Of a stretch of DNA of 64,000 nucleotides, positions 9,056 to 17,678 are shown piece by piece (the first letter of the stretch is position 1; every line of letters begins with the position of its first letter). The DNA is from Microvirga vignae (GTDB lineage Bacteria; Pseudomonadota; Alphaproteobacteria; Rhizobiales; Beijerinckiaceae): assembly GCF_001017175.1 (NCBI RefSeq), contig NZ_LCYG01000032.1, positions 124,001-188,000 on the forward strand, read 5' to 3'. The translations under genes were made by a program, and so were the position numbers. The notes under the pieces are model-generated. The model made no database searches, was not told the DNA's origin, and was given only the letters and a program-made list of their open reading frames with translations.

Positions 9056-10585
9056 CTAGTTCTTCGCCCTCACGACATTGGGCTTCGTGCTCGCGGATCT
9101 GACGGCCGCGACAGGCACAACATCCGGAGAAGTCAGAATATGGCCGTATGGTCCCTTGATCTTCTCACGGTTCGCCAAGATCCACTCCTGCGTCGGGGAA
9201 GCGGCGGACGGATCACCCGGCTTCTCGACCTCGAGCTTGCCTGTGAGGAACAGGTCGGCATCGTTGGCCGGCAGCGTCGTATCGAGCGGCGTCGCCACGA
9301 GATCCCCAGGCTTGCCGGGCTTCACGAGATGCGGCGTCACGATGACGACGAGTTCCGTCTCACGCGACTGGAACTCCGTGCTGCGGAACAGCGCACCGAG
9401 AACGGGGATGGACCCTAACCAGGGAAGCTGCTCGAGATTTCGCTCGGTGGTGTTCTGAAGCAGTCCTGCCATCGCAAAGCTCTGCCCGTCCCGCAGTTCA
9501 ACGGATGTTCTCGCACTCCGGACTGATATTCCCGGTATCGAAATCCCGCTCGACCGTACCGCTATCGATTCATCGATATCACTGACCTCGGGAGCGAGAT
9601 CCAGGTTGATCAGGCCGTTGGACAGGACGGTCGGAGTGAAGTTCAGCCTGACACCGAAGGGCTCCATTTGCACCGTGATGGTTGGGATGCCTGCCTGAGT
9701 TGTCGAGGCGACCGGAATCGGGATCTTACCGCCGGCATGAAAAGTCGCAGTGCCGCCGGACATGGCCACGAGATTTGGCTCAGCGAGGCGCCGGACGAGC
9801 CCCTTTGCCTCTAATGCATCGATATGAACGTCCAGCATGCGTGAGTTGTTGGCAAACCGGGACAGAACATGCGCGAATGGCACCGAGCCGCTCAGCAAAG
9901 TAGGAAGCAGATTTCCCTCAGTGTCGCGTCCGCCCTGCCCAATAAAAGCATCGGTCCGGCGCCCGAGATAATCATACCTGATACCAAGCTCCCGGCCCGC
10001 ACTCCGGTTCACCTCGATGAAGCGCACCTTCAGCATCACCTGCTGCGGCGAGGCAACGCGCGTCGCGTTGACGACACCTCCGGGGGCGAGGGCCTTGGCG
10101 ATTTCGACCGCCTTGTCGACGGTTACCGCATCGGCCGCCGTTCCCTCCAGGACGAGCTGGTCGCCGTTGCTGCGAACCTGAATGCCGGTAGTGCCTGCAC
10201 CGGCCGAGATCTTCTCCGAAACGCTTCCGATATCGGGCCCGACCTCGACGTCGACCACGCCGATCACCCGCCTCGAGTTGTCGAGGATCGAGACGTTCGT
10301 CGTGCCGGTCTTCTTCCCCAGGATATAGAGAGTCTGGTCGCTCAACGGGATCACGTCAGCGATCTCCGCAGACCCGACCAGAACATCAGTAAAAGGATAA
10401 TCGAGGCGAAGCGCCTGGGATTTGTTGTTCGCGAGCCGAACGCGGAGGAGCTTTGCGCGCGGGGCCGCATCCTGGGACTGGGCCTGGGCGGGAGCCATGA
10501 AGCCGAATTCCAACGGCGCCGAGACCAGAACCCCAAACGCAGCAATGCTGGTAATTACCTGCCTTAGCCCTATCCGCCTGGCCAT
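9056..10585 (-). CDS. cpaC: Tad pilus secretin CpaC/RcpA
   Basis: A 509-residue outer-membrane secretin with a signal peptide (cleaved near APAQAQS). The N-terminal pilus-assembly domain is at about 45-115 (SQALRLDYPFTDVLVGSAEI), followed by a BON-like segment and the secretin core (VQMEPFGVRLNFTPTVL; SVELRDGQSFAMAGLLQN; LPWLGSIPVLGALFRS). The end VVIVTPHLVKP is typical. It forms the outer-membrane pore for the Flp pilus. The gene lies apart from cpaB and cpaE, in its own unit with the small lipoprotein, so the usual cpaB-cpaC-cpaD-cpaE order is broken. No clear cpaD is seen in the window. Confidence 0.95.
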   Translation of the reverse strand: MARRIGLRQVITSIAAFGVLVSAPLEFGFMAPAQAQSQDAAPRAKLLRVRLANNKSQALRLDYPFTDVLVGSAEIADVIPLSDQTLYILGKKTGTTNVSILDNSRRVIGVVDVEVGPDIGSVSEKISAGAGTTGIQVRSNGDQLVLEGTAADAVTVDKAVEIAKALAPGGVVNATRVASPQQVMLKVRFIEVNRSAGRELGIRYDYLGRRTDAFIGQGGRDTEGNLLPTLLSGSVPFAHVLSRFANNSRMLDVHIDALEAKGLVRRLAEPNLVAMSGGTATFHAGGKIPIPVASTTQAGIPTITVQMEPFGVRLNFTPTVLSNGLINLDLAPEVSDIDESIAVRSSGISIPGISVRSARTSVELRDGQSFAMAGLLQNTTERNLEQLPWLGSIPVLGALFRSTEFQSRETELVVIVTPHLVKPGKPGDLVATPLDTTLPANDADLFLTGKLEVEKPGDPSAASPTQEWILANREKIKGPYGHILTSPDVVPVAAVRSASTKPNVVRAKN

Positions 10586-11084
10586 CGCCCCTCGCCAACA
10601 CTATCCGCCATTTCGCTTACTTAACTGAATAAATGTCAAACCTCGTAGCGGCAAGCTTAAGAACTGGACTTGGTAAAGACAGACGCATGAAGTGAAGCAG
10701 TGAGGCGAAAATGACACAGCCGCCACGTCGACTAAGCAGAGAACCCCTCACCTTTGAAGGATAGCCATCGCTCATCGTTGGCCACAATATTTACGAAGCC
10801 AAATCTATATAGTTCCAAAATAATATGCCTTGATTGCTACTTTCGGATAATCAGTTTAGCGACTACTGTATAATACATAATGAAACACCTACCCATCTTC
10901 CTATTCCACTACATTCCGGCGCATCGACAGCATTGCCACGAGCGGCAAGGGCGGATTTCACATAAAGCCTTGATCTGGAATGATATTCCGCAGTTGGCGG
11001 ACATCAATCCTGAACGGTGCAGGCGCCTCGGGAACCAAGATCTCTCTTTCAACTTAAAGTAAAAGCAAAAAACTCGAGAGACGA
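10586..11084. other. AT-rich intergenic region upstream of cpaC
   Basis: About 500 bases with no supported gene and lower GC than its flanks. It probably carries the promoter of the leftward cpaC unit and that of the rightward secreted protein at 11085. A TATAAT sits at 10869-10874 on the plus strand but lacks a good -35 at normal spacing. A 60-codon open frame at 10880 has no protein-like features. Confidence 0.4.
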
Positions 11085-11384
11085 ATGATGTCGCTCCCAC
11101 ACTCACTTCTAATCCTTGCCGCAGGCCTGAGCCTGGGCACCATCGGGGCACAGGCGCAGGTCCGCAAGCATTATGTCGACCCGCCTCCGGAGATCTATTC
11201 CAGCCCGCAACCTGCCGTGCCCGATGTTGACACGACCGGCTCTCTTCGGGAGGCTCCACCCGTCATCGTCGATCCGCGATTTGCTCTGCAGCCGCCCCAG
11301 GGCTGGCGCCGGGGCGGATGCACCACCACGACCTATATGACCGGTGAAATGATGGACCAGCAGGTGCGCGTGCATCGGTGCTGA
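11085..11384 (+). CDS. Small secreted protein, unknown function
   Basis: A 99-residue protein with a clear signal peptide (LLILAAGLSLGTIGAQAQ, cleavage near AQA-Q). The mature part is proline-rich and has two cysteines (GGCTTTTYMTGE and the C-terminal HRC), which could form a disulfide in the periplasm. ATG codons at 11085 and 11088 are both possible. It lies inside the pilus locus between cpaC and the aspartic protease, but I do not recognise a family. A role in pilus assembly is only suggested by position. Confidence 0.6.
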   Translation: MMSLPHSLLILAAGLSLGTIGAQAQVRKHYVDPPPEIYSSPQPAVPDVDTTGSLREAPPVIVDPRFALQPPQGWRRGGCTTTTYMTGEMMDQQVRVHRC

Positions 11385-11682
11385 AATCCCAGCGGCAGCA
11401 TCTGCTTTTCGCCGACGGACAGCCGCCGCTCCCGGGGCCTTTTCTCCCAGAGCTCGTTCAAAGCAGCCGCTCGCTTCATCCCGGAGGAGTCGCACAACCC
11501 CGCAACCATTCGCCAAGACCCCGGCTGCTTCTCCCGCGCCGTCCATGTCCTTGAATAGCAACACTCGGCCCAATCATTTCCATGCGTCCCGGAAGCGGAG
11601 CGGCCTGATACATACTAATTCCCCGGCGAGAAGGATTGCGCGGGAGGCGTTTCTTGGCTGTACTGACCAAATCGAGGTGGTC

Positions 11683-12213
11683 ATGATCCGCAGATACCCG
11701 CTTTTGGTCATTGCTTTGGTATCGCTTGGTCGCTCTGCTCCCGCCATTGCGACAGAGGCGTCGACATTGACGCCCCGCATTGGAGAGACCGTTCAGGAAT
11801 TCGAAGCGAGACGGCGCGGCGTGAAGTTCACCCGGGCGGACGACAACCCCGTCACCGTAGATGCCGACCCGAGAGGACACTTTTATCTCCAGCCAACCTT
11901 GGATGGCCAACCTGTCCGCATGGTGGTGGACACCGGCGCGAGTGTCGTGGCTCTAACCTATGAAGATGCCGAGCGCGTGGGCGCCAGACTGAGCCCCGGG
12001 GACTTTACGATTAGGATATCGACAGCCAATGGCGTTGTAGAGGGAGCCCCCTTCCGCATCAGCGAGATCAAGATCAGGGAACTGATCGTTCGGGATGTGG
12101 AAGCAATCGTCCTGCCAAAGGGCCGACTTGAAGTGAGCCTCTTGGGAATGAGCTTTCTCAGGCGACTGAGTGGATTCGACATTTCACAAGGACGCCTGAA
12201 CCTCCGCAACTAG
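11683..12213 (+). CDS. Retropepsin-like aspartic protease, secreted or anchored
   Basis: A 176-residue protein. The start at 11683 (MIRRYPLLVIALVSLG) gives a signal or anchor sequence; the frame is open further upstream but without such features. The domain at about 65-170 contains the single-motif aspartic protease signature MVVDTGASVVALTYEDA, a flap-like STANGV segment and the hydrophobic-Gly element VSLLGMSFLRRL. This matches the bacterial retropepsin-like family (TIGR02281 type). The target is unknown. It sits among pilus genes. Confidence 0.8.
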   Translation: MIRRYPLLVIALVSLGRSAPAIATEASTLTPRIGETVQEFEARRRGVKFTRADDNPVTVDADPRGHFYLQPTLDGQPVRMVVDTGASVVALTYEDAERVGARLSPGDFTIRISTANGVVEGAPFRISEIKIRELIVRDVEAIVLPKGRLEVSLLGMSFLRRLSGFDISQGRLNLRN

Positions 12214-12351
12214 CGCAACGTGCTTAAGAAGTGGATCCGGCTTTTCGCTGACGCAGTCCTCCGGTTCGCTCTAATGATGCCCTTTAAGGACAGGAGCATC
12301 GGATCATTGCAACGGCGAATCTGCATAACGCTGAGGACGTCCTCGGCTTGA

Positions 12352-12999
12352 TCAAAACGTCGTAGCTCCGAAAGATTCACTGGATAATTGCGTCGCTGAC
12401 GCCGGAATTCGAAGGCCGTTTTGGTCGCTGCACCCAGTTTCGGTATCCGCGGTTGTGACCCACCCACCAGGAAACCAAGAGGACAGAAACCCGAATTCAA
12501 ACTCCCTGCACCTGATTCCGACCGTCACTGACACCGGCACGCCACCGGGGCGGCCGACGAAACCCAAGGCCCCGGCTTGTGGGAATGGTTCGTACGTGAC
12601 CTGAACATCCTCATCCCGGAGACTAGGGAACACCCGCCGCATCTGCGCGAGGATCGGAGTCATATTGCATCCGGGGACCCCCGAGTGACAATCGTAGCCG
12701 ACGCCGGGGGCAGGTTGACAGGCGATCTGCCGGCAGCTTTTCCCGAGCGTGTCAGGGAGCCACCACCCTGTACTTTTTAAGTCGGCATCCAACTGCGCCG
12801 AAATCGGCGGGTTGACCACCGCCCACCGGGCCCCGATCTGCGTTGCTTTGGACGTCGCATTCCACTGGTACAGGTAAAGTCCGAATTCTGCAGTTCCCAG
12901 CGAAAGCAGAAGGAGCAACGGCATGATGAGCGTGGCCTCGATCATCGCCGCGCCGCTCGTGTCCTTCAGAAACCTACTCTTCGATGAGCGGCTGCTCAT
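12352..12999 (-). CDS. TadE-type pseudopilin
   Basis: A 215-residue protein with the TadE-like N-terminus: a basic start, then DTSGAAMIEATLIMPLLLLL, in which a prepilin-type cleavage could follow the Gly before AAMIEA with Glu at +5. The remainder is periplasmic with several cysteines (CRQIACQP, YDCHSGVPGC). Such pseudopilins are processed by CpaA and help Flp assembly. The gene overlaps the upstream TadE-type gene by 26 bases, so the pair is co-transcribed, divergent from tadG. Confidence 0.85.
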   Translation of the reverse strand: MSSRSSKSRFLKDTSGAAMIEATLIMPLLLLLSLGTAEFGLYLYQWNATSKATQIGARWAVVNPPISAQLDADLKSTGWWLPDTLGKSCRQIACQPAPGVGYDCHSGVPGCNMTPILAQMRRVFPSLRDEDVQVTYEPFPQAGALGFVGRPGGVPVSVTVGIRCREFEFGFLSSWFPGGWVTTADTETGCSDQNGLRIPASATQLSSESFGATTF

Positions 13000-13444
13000 G
13001 TTGCACCTTGAACGTTAGCTCCGGGCCCAGGCCGACGAAGGTCAGAAGATCAAATCGATATCTCACGTCCGCCTTCACGATGACATTGGTCCGGCTCAAT
13101 CTGGTCGCCCGCTCGACGAGGAAGCTATCGAGCTGCCCCGGTCTCGTGATTGGCGCGGGTGGTTGGGTGGGCAATTGCGACGTGAACAATCCGTACTGGA
13201 AGTAGTTCCTGGCGCGGGTCTGATCGAACGCGAGAGCTTCCGGAAGGCGAGAGAGATATCGGCCTGTATCCCGCGCTGCCTTTTCAATCGCGTGGTGATA
13301 GGTGAGCGCCCTCCCGAACTCGACACCACCCACGAACAGGATGAGGAGAACCGGGAGGATCACCGTCATCTCGACAAGAGCTGCGCCGGACTCACACTCG
13401 AGCACATTTCTGGCGCGCACAAGTCGGAACCGTCGCTTTCGCAT
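12974..13444 (-). CDS. TadE/TadF-type pseudopilin
   Basis: A protein of about 156 residues. The start at 13444 has a strong GGAGG upstream; an earlier ATG at 13474 would add ten residues. After a basic N-terminus it reads ECESGAALVEMTVILPVLLILF, the TadE-type processing and membrane segment (Gly, then Glu at +5). The rest is periplasmic. It is the first gene of a two-gene minus-strand unit and its stop lies inside the next TadE-like gene. The promoter should lie in 13475-13623, shared divergently with tadG. Confidence 0.85.
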   Translation of the reverse strand: MRKRRFRLVRARNVLECESGAALVEMTVILPVLLILFVGGVEFGRALTYHHAIEKAARDTGRYLSRLPEALAFDQTRARNYFQYGLFTSQLPTQPPAPITRPGQLDSFLVERATRLSRTNVIVKADVRYRFDLLTFVGLGPELTFKVQHEQPLIEE

Positions 13445-13623
13445 TCCCCCTCCAGCCCTATTGGATCTGGCCATATTTTCTCATCGATCCTAGACTTCCG
13501 ATCTCGGAGCTCCAAGCTATCCATAGGAAGTAATCCTCATTATCAGATCGAACGATCAGGAGAATGCTGCAAACTCCTCTCCCGTCGACAGAGGCTTCTT
13601 GTCCTCTGCGGGAGGGGGCGTAC

Positions 13624-15063
13624 ATGATGGCGAGGCAGCAGAGATTTTGCCGGTTCTTGCGCCGGTTCGGATCGGACGAGCAAGGTGTCGCAGCGATCTA
13701 CTTCGCTGCCGCCATGCCTGTCATGATCGCCATCTTCGGTCTCTCCATCGATCTCGGGCGCTATGTCGGCATGCATACCGAGCTGCAGTCCTTGGCGGAT
13801 GCTGCAGCCTTGGCGGCCGCGAGGGAACTCGATGGCGGAGATGATGCGATCCAGCGCGCCACCAATGCCGCTCGGGCTGTGATGAATGGCGCCAAGTTCG
13901 CTCAGGAGTGGTCCAGCGACAACAAGATCGTCGATCTGGTTTATGCCGCCAGTTGGAGCGACCTCGCGGCGGGCAATTACCTCAACGAAACGCCAGGTCA
14001 CGCGGACAGCAAGAAGGCGGCTTTCGTGCAAGCGATAACGGATACCGCAAGCGCAGCCACCACGCTGATCCGGGCCCTTTCCAGCGACACAGAATTCGAA
14101 ACGATGGCCCGTGCCACCGCAGGCTCGACCACCGTCGCCTGCGCGGTCCAGCCGCTTTTCATGTGCCTGCCCAGTTCCACCAGCGGGATCACTCTGACTC
14201 CTGGCATGATGATACGTGTGAAGGAGCAACCTGGCAGTGGCTGGGGTCCGGGCAATTTCGGGCTCCTGGACCCGCCGAATGCAAGTCCGAACGATAAACA
14301 GGATCTCCTGCAGAAAGGACTTGCCGCAAGCTCTCCCAATGTCTGCTATGTCAATGCTCTAACGCCGGTTCAGGGCAGTAAGTCAGGGATTGTGAAAGAA
14401 GCCTTCAATGCCCGGTTCGACATCTGGGACAACAACCCGGATGCAGACGCCAAAATCCCCCCTGGCCCGAACAATTTCAAAGGGATTTTGCCTACCCCGG
14501 CAGGCGGAGCCTGCGTGAAGTCGAATCCTATCGACGCCTACCCTCGTGACGGCGGAGTCATGCCGCGAGACCCGTGCTTCGCCCAGGCCGGCGGCTGCCG
14601 GGGGAACGACAGCCCCTTCGGGACGGGAGGTTGGGACGCGACGACTTACTGGAATCATCACCATGGAGCCGGAACCTATACGGGCGGCTTCACAACCCGC
14701 TTCGATGTTTACATGGCACAACTGGGCCTTGATTCCGATGGTAGGCCAACGAGGACGAAACCAGCGGTGACCGGGCCCGAACAAATGGGTCCAACCTGCG
14801 CCATCAGCAAGGGTATCGGTAGCTCGGAGGACTGGCAGCGGCGCGTAATTTACGCCGCACTGATCGATTGCGAGACGAATGCCGAGTGGCTTGTCGGCAA
14901 CTCCACCAAGTCACCGATCAGGAACGCCGATATAGGCCAGTTCTTCATCACTGAACCCACGGAACAAGGGCAGGAAATTTACCTGGAGTTCGTGAAGAAG
15001 ATCACTGCGAACGACGACGAGGGCAAACTCCATCACATCGTTCAGCTCTACCCCAATCCGTAA
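13624..15063 (+). CDS. tadG: TadG-type Flp pilus assembly protein
   Basis: A 479-residue protein. The start at 13624 (ATGATG) follows GGGAGGGGG. The N-terminus has the TadG signature: a basic stretch, then DEQGVAAIYFAAAMPVMIAIFGLSIDLGRYV, and LQSLADAAALAAARELDGG. The large C-terminal part (from about 170) is extracytoplasmic, with paired cysteines and no motif I can name; a complete MIDAS-bearing vWA domain is not obvious. TadG proteins are inner-membrane anchored parts of Tad loci. It is transcribed away from the two TadE genes. Confidence 0.85.
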   Translation: MMARQQRFCRFLRRFGSDEQGVAAIYFAAAMPVMIAIFGLSIDLGRYVGMHTELQSLADAAALAAARELDGGDDAIQRATNAARAVMNGAKFAQEWSSDNKIVDLVYAASWSDLAAGNYLNETPGHADSKKAAFVQAITDTASAATTLIRALSSDTEFETMARATAGSTTVACAVQPLFMCLPSSTSGITLTPGMMIRVKEQPGSGWGPGNFGLLDPPNASPNDKQDLLQKGLAASSPNVCYVNALTPVQGSKSGIVKEAFNARFDIWDNNPDADAKIPPGPNNFKGILPTPAGGACVKSNPIDAYPRDGGVMPRDPCFAQAGGCRGNDSPFGTGGWDATTYWNHHHGAGTYTGGFTTRFDVYMAQLGLDSDGRPTRTKPAVTGPEQMGPTCAISKGIGSSEDWQRRVIYAALIDCETNAEWLVGNSTKSPIRNADIGQFFITEPTEQGQEIYLEFVKKITANDDEGKLHHIVQLYPNP

Positions 15064-15211
15064 AAGGGAAGGATCTCGCCTTTCATCTCAGGCTTGCTGG
15101 GCTCTACCGGTGCGGCCCATGCGGAGCTGATCGCTCGAAGAGCCACTAGAAATATCTTAATCAAGAGCGCGGAAGCTTGCTATCAGGCAGCATGGGGAAC
15201 CGGTAGGAGCA

Positions 15212-16048
15212 ATGACCAAGATTCTGCAGATTACGGCAGCTATCGTGTGCGTGTTTCTCGCGATCAACTCCACAGTTCTACATGCTCAGAGCGCCGGTCC
15301 TGCCATGGCTCTCCCCTTCGCAGAACGGGGATCGAGTCTGCCGGACATGTCTCAGACATCCGATCGAGTGCCCCGTGCGCCGAGCCGATCCGGCTTCCTG
15401 CCCATCATTCTGCGTGAAGCTGACGTCAACGGCTTGCCGCCTGCAATCGCAGATGCTGTCGTCAGGGTCGAGAGCTCTTATGACCCTGCCGCTATCGGGA
15501 GCGTCGGAGAGATTGGCCTCATGCAGGTCCGCCCATCCACTGCCGCAATGCTGGGCTTCAAGGGAACACCCGCCGACCTCGCTGATCCTGAAACCAACAT
15601 CCGCTACGGCGTAAGATACTTGGCGCAGGCCTGGCGCCTTGCAAACGGAGATCTCTGCCGCACACTCATGAAGTACCGCGCCGGCCATGGCTCCGAGAAA
15701 ATGAGTGCGCTGAGCGCAGAATATTGCCGGAAAGCTTGGCTCCATGTTGCTTCAGTCTGGGAGGATCGTGGAGAAAACAGCGATCCTTCGGCTGTTCTCA
15801 GGTCCGCTCCTCAAGCGGCTGCTCGTCACAGATTGGAGCGCGCTACGTCTGACGCTGTACGGCCCGTCAGGCCTTCTCAACGGAACATATTGAGATCCTC
15901 CCATTCGCTCATTGCGGCAAACCGGGCTCAGAGCGCAGATGCCTGGGAACGTTCATCAGGTCGAGCACGAAGCCAGGCTTTCTGGGCGGCCCACGAAACC
16001 CGCAAGCGTGTGCTCAAACAAAGGTTCGTCTCGATATCGATGATGTGA
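15212..16048 (+). CDS. Lytic transglycosylase (SLT family), secreted
   Basis: A 278-residue protein with a signal peptide (cleavage near LHAQS) and a goose-type SLT domain at about 65-190. The catalytic Glu lies in VVRVESSYDPAAIG and is followed by GEIGLMQVRPSTA and IRYGVRYLAQAW, all canonical. The C-terminal 80 residues are basic and probably disordered. It cuts peptidoglycan glycan strands. In this position it is probably the dedicated enzyme that opens the wall for the Tad machine, which is inference from context. Confidence 0.9.
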   Translation: MTKILQITAAIVCVFLAINSTVLHAQSAGPAMALPFAERGSSLPDMSQTSDRVPRAPSRSGFLPIILREADVNGLPPAIADAVVRVESSYDPAAIGSVGEIGLMQVRPSTAAMLGFKGTPADLADPETNIRYGVRYLAQAWRLANGDLCRTLMKYRAGHGSEKMSALSAEYCRKAWLHVASVWEDRGENSDPSAVLRSAPQAAARHRLERATSDAVRPVRPSQRNILRSSHSLIAANRAQSADAWERSSGRARSQAFWAAHETRKRVLKQRFVSISMM

Positions 16049-16430
16049 TTGTCTAGGATTCCATTTTTAAAAAGAAATTTTATCAGGATGCGAATTGGAA
16101 GATCTGACGATGTGAGAGGTTGCGCCGGTACAGAGCCGAGAGCTGACCCATGAAGTCCCTGTCTTGCCTTTCCGCCACGGATAGCTCGCAAATAGAGAAA
16201 CAAAGGCAGCCCGCCGCTTCTTAGTATTACTTATAGAGCTTCTGATATGAAAGGTGGTCGGGAACAGCCACGGATTGATGTTGCGTAACTGCATCACATC
16301 TGCAAAGATGGTGTTCTTTAGACTTTGCTCACAGAAGTCACGGCGTCGGTCGGTGGAAGGGAACAAACGCCTAGCATAGCGGTATAGCCTCTGAGGTGCA
16401 GCCGAGGCATGGAGCAAAGGAGAGATTTTG
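16049..16430. other. Intergenic stretch without a supported gene
   Basis: About 380 bases after the transglycosylase gene. Open frames here on both strands are short, lack recognisable motifs and have no convincing ribosome binding sites. It marks the transition from the pilus locus to the accessory region. Confidence 0.4.
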
Positions 16431-16433
16431 GTG

Positions 16434-16604
16434 ATGTGGCAGCTCTATACGTCGATCGCCATTGGAGGCATACTTTTGATGACAGCTCCACCCAATGACG
16501 TGAAGGATAAGGGCATAGCTCCAGCGGTAGCGTTCTTGCTCACATGGCCCGTGTATCTTCTGCTCGACATTGCTCAGCAATATCTAGGCAGCCGACGCAA
16601 ATAA
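16434..16604 (+). CDS. Small membrane protein, 56 residues
   Basis: A short gene with an AAGGAGAG Shine-Dalgarno sequence at 16417-16424 and a start at ATG 16434 (or GTG 16431). The product starts MWQLYTSIAIGGILLM and has a second hydrophobic stretch (APAVAFLLTWPVYLLLDIA) before a basic end (GSRRK). Two membrane segments are likely. I do not recognise the family. The good ribosome binding site and membrane-protein composition support a real gene. Confidence 0.55.
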   Translation: MWQLYTSIAIGGILLMTAPPNDVKDKGIAPAVAFLLTWPVYLLLDIAQQYLGSRRK

Positions 16605-17048
16605 TTCGCATCTAGCAGGCTTGCAGCGCTCCGCACCAGCGTCTCTCTTTAGCAGCACAACGACTATTAGAGTGCAATTGATTCGGTTGCCGCGAACAGA
16701 AACAATCTAAGCGCGGATTTTCTAGGCGCTAGAATTCGGAGCAGCGCCGGTTCGATGAGCAATGAGGCTCGCCCAAGAACAGATGTCTCTGCTCTGCGTC
16801 AGGCGGAAAGCATCAAGCCGGGAGCCGAGGCGATCTTCAAGGCAGATGTTCTCCGGACTGAGAAAGTTGATTCCACAGCCGAGAGCCACTTTCGACCGTG
16901 CCGAAAGTGAGCTTTCGCGCCTATCGACTGGCAGCACACCTGATGCAATTGCCAGAGCGGGCCGAACGTGAAGTGACACGGCGAAGTGGTCCAGCCTTTC
17001 TGTTAGTCTGATCGGCAATTGGACCTGCCCCCGTTTATGATCCACGGC
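16605..17048. other. Gap before the IS3 remnant
   Basis: About 440 bases with no supported gene. It ends with AATTGGACCTGCCC (17017-17030), a sequence also found at 23926-23939 next to other insertion-sequence debris, so it may be the end of an IS3-type element. Confidence 0.35.
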
Positions 17049-17449
17049 CTATGCAACTTTCCGGGCTTGGTAAGTTTGTTGGGCGAAGGCGTTTGGGGTC
17101 AAGCCACCAAGCGCCATATGTGGTCTGGTGTCATTGTAATCTCTCCTCCATTGCTCAATCCGCTGCCTGGCATCAGCCATGGATAGAAACTTCTCTTGAG
17201 CACATCCTGCAGCATGGTCTTGTCGAGGGTGAGATCCGCCACGAGCTTCTTGAGACGGGCATTCTCGTCCTCGAGCTGCTTGAGGCGGCGGATCTCGGCC
17301 ACGCCCATGCCAGCGAACTGCTTCTTCCATCTGTAAAAGGTTGGCTCGGTGATGCCCATCTTGCGGATCACCTCGGCCACCGGCGTGCCGCTCTCGGCCT
17401 GCCGCAGAGCAAAGGCGATCGGCTCTTCCGTGTAGCGCGTCTTCTTCAT
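17049..17449 (-). pseudogene. IS3-family transposase remnant (orfA joined to orfB tail)
   Basis: The OrfA part (from 17449) begins MKKTRYTEEPIAFALRQAE and has the IS3 helix-turn-helix (ITEPTFYRWKKQFAGM) and the leucine-rich ENARLKKLVADLTLDK. It is fused almost at once to the last residues of OrfB in a neighbouring frame: DARQRIEQWRRDYNDTRPHMALGG, cut short here, ending at 17049. The integrase core with the DDE residues is missing, so most of orfB was lost by an internal deletion. It is not functional. Confidence 0.85.
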
Positions 17450-17678
17450 GGCACTGACCCTCCTCAAGGATCAAAATGCCCGAAAAAGTTGTCCTCGACA
17501 TGGACCAGTTTGACGGTCAGGACCACCTCATGGCCATAGGCCAACGGTCAAGTATGTGCTCGAGACCATACTTAGGAGTAGCCCATCCGACAGTAGGCGT
17601 ACCCCTTCGTAGAGCTACGCTCGTCGCGGAAAAGAGTCATAGGATTGATCTGCGAAACAACCAGTTGGGGCAGCTTGC

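Noticed and set aside
10869..11062. TATAAT with a 60-codon frame after it
   Set aside because: There is no fitting -35 element and the frame has no protein-like features.
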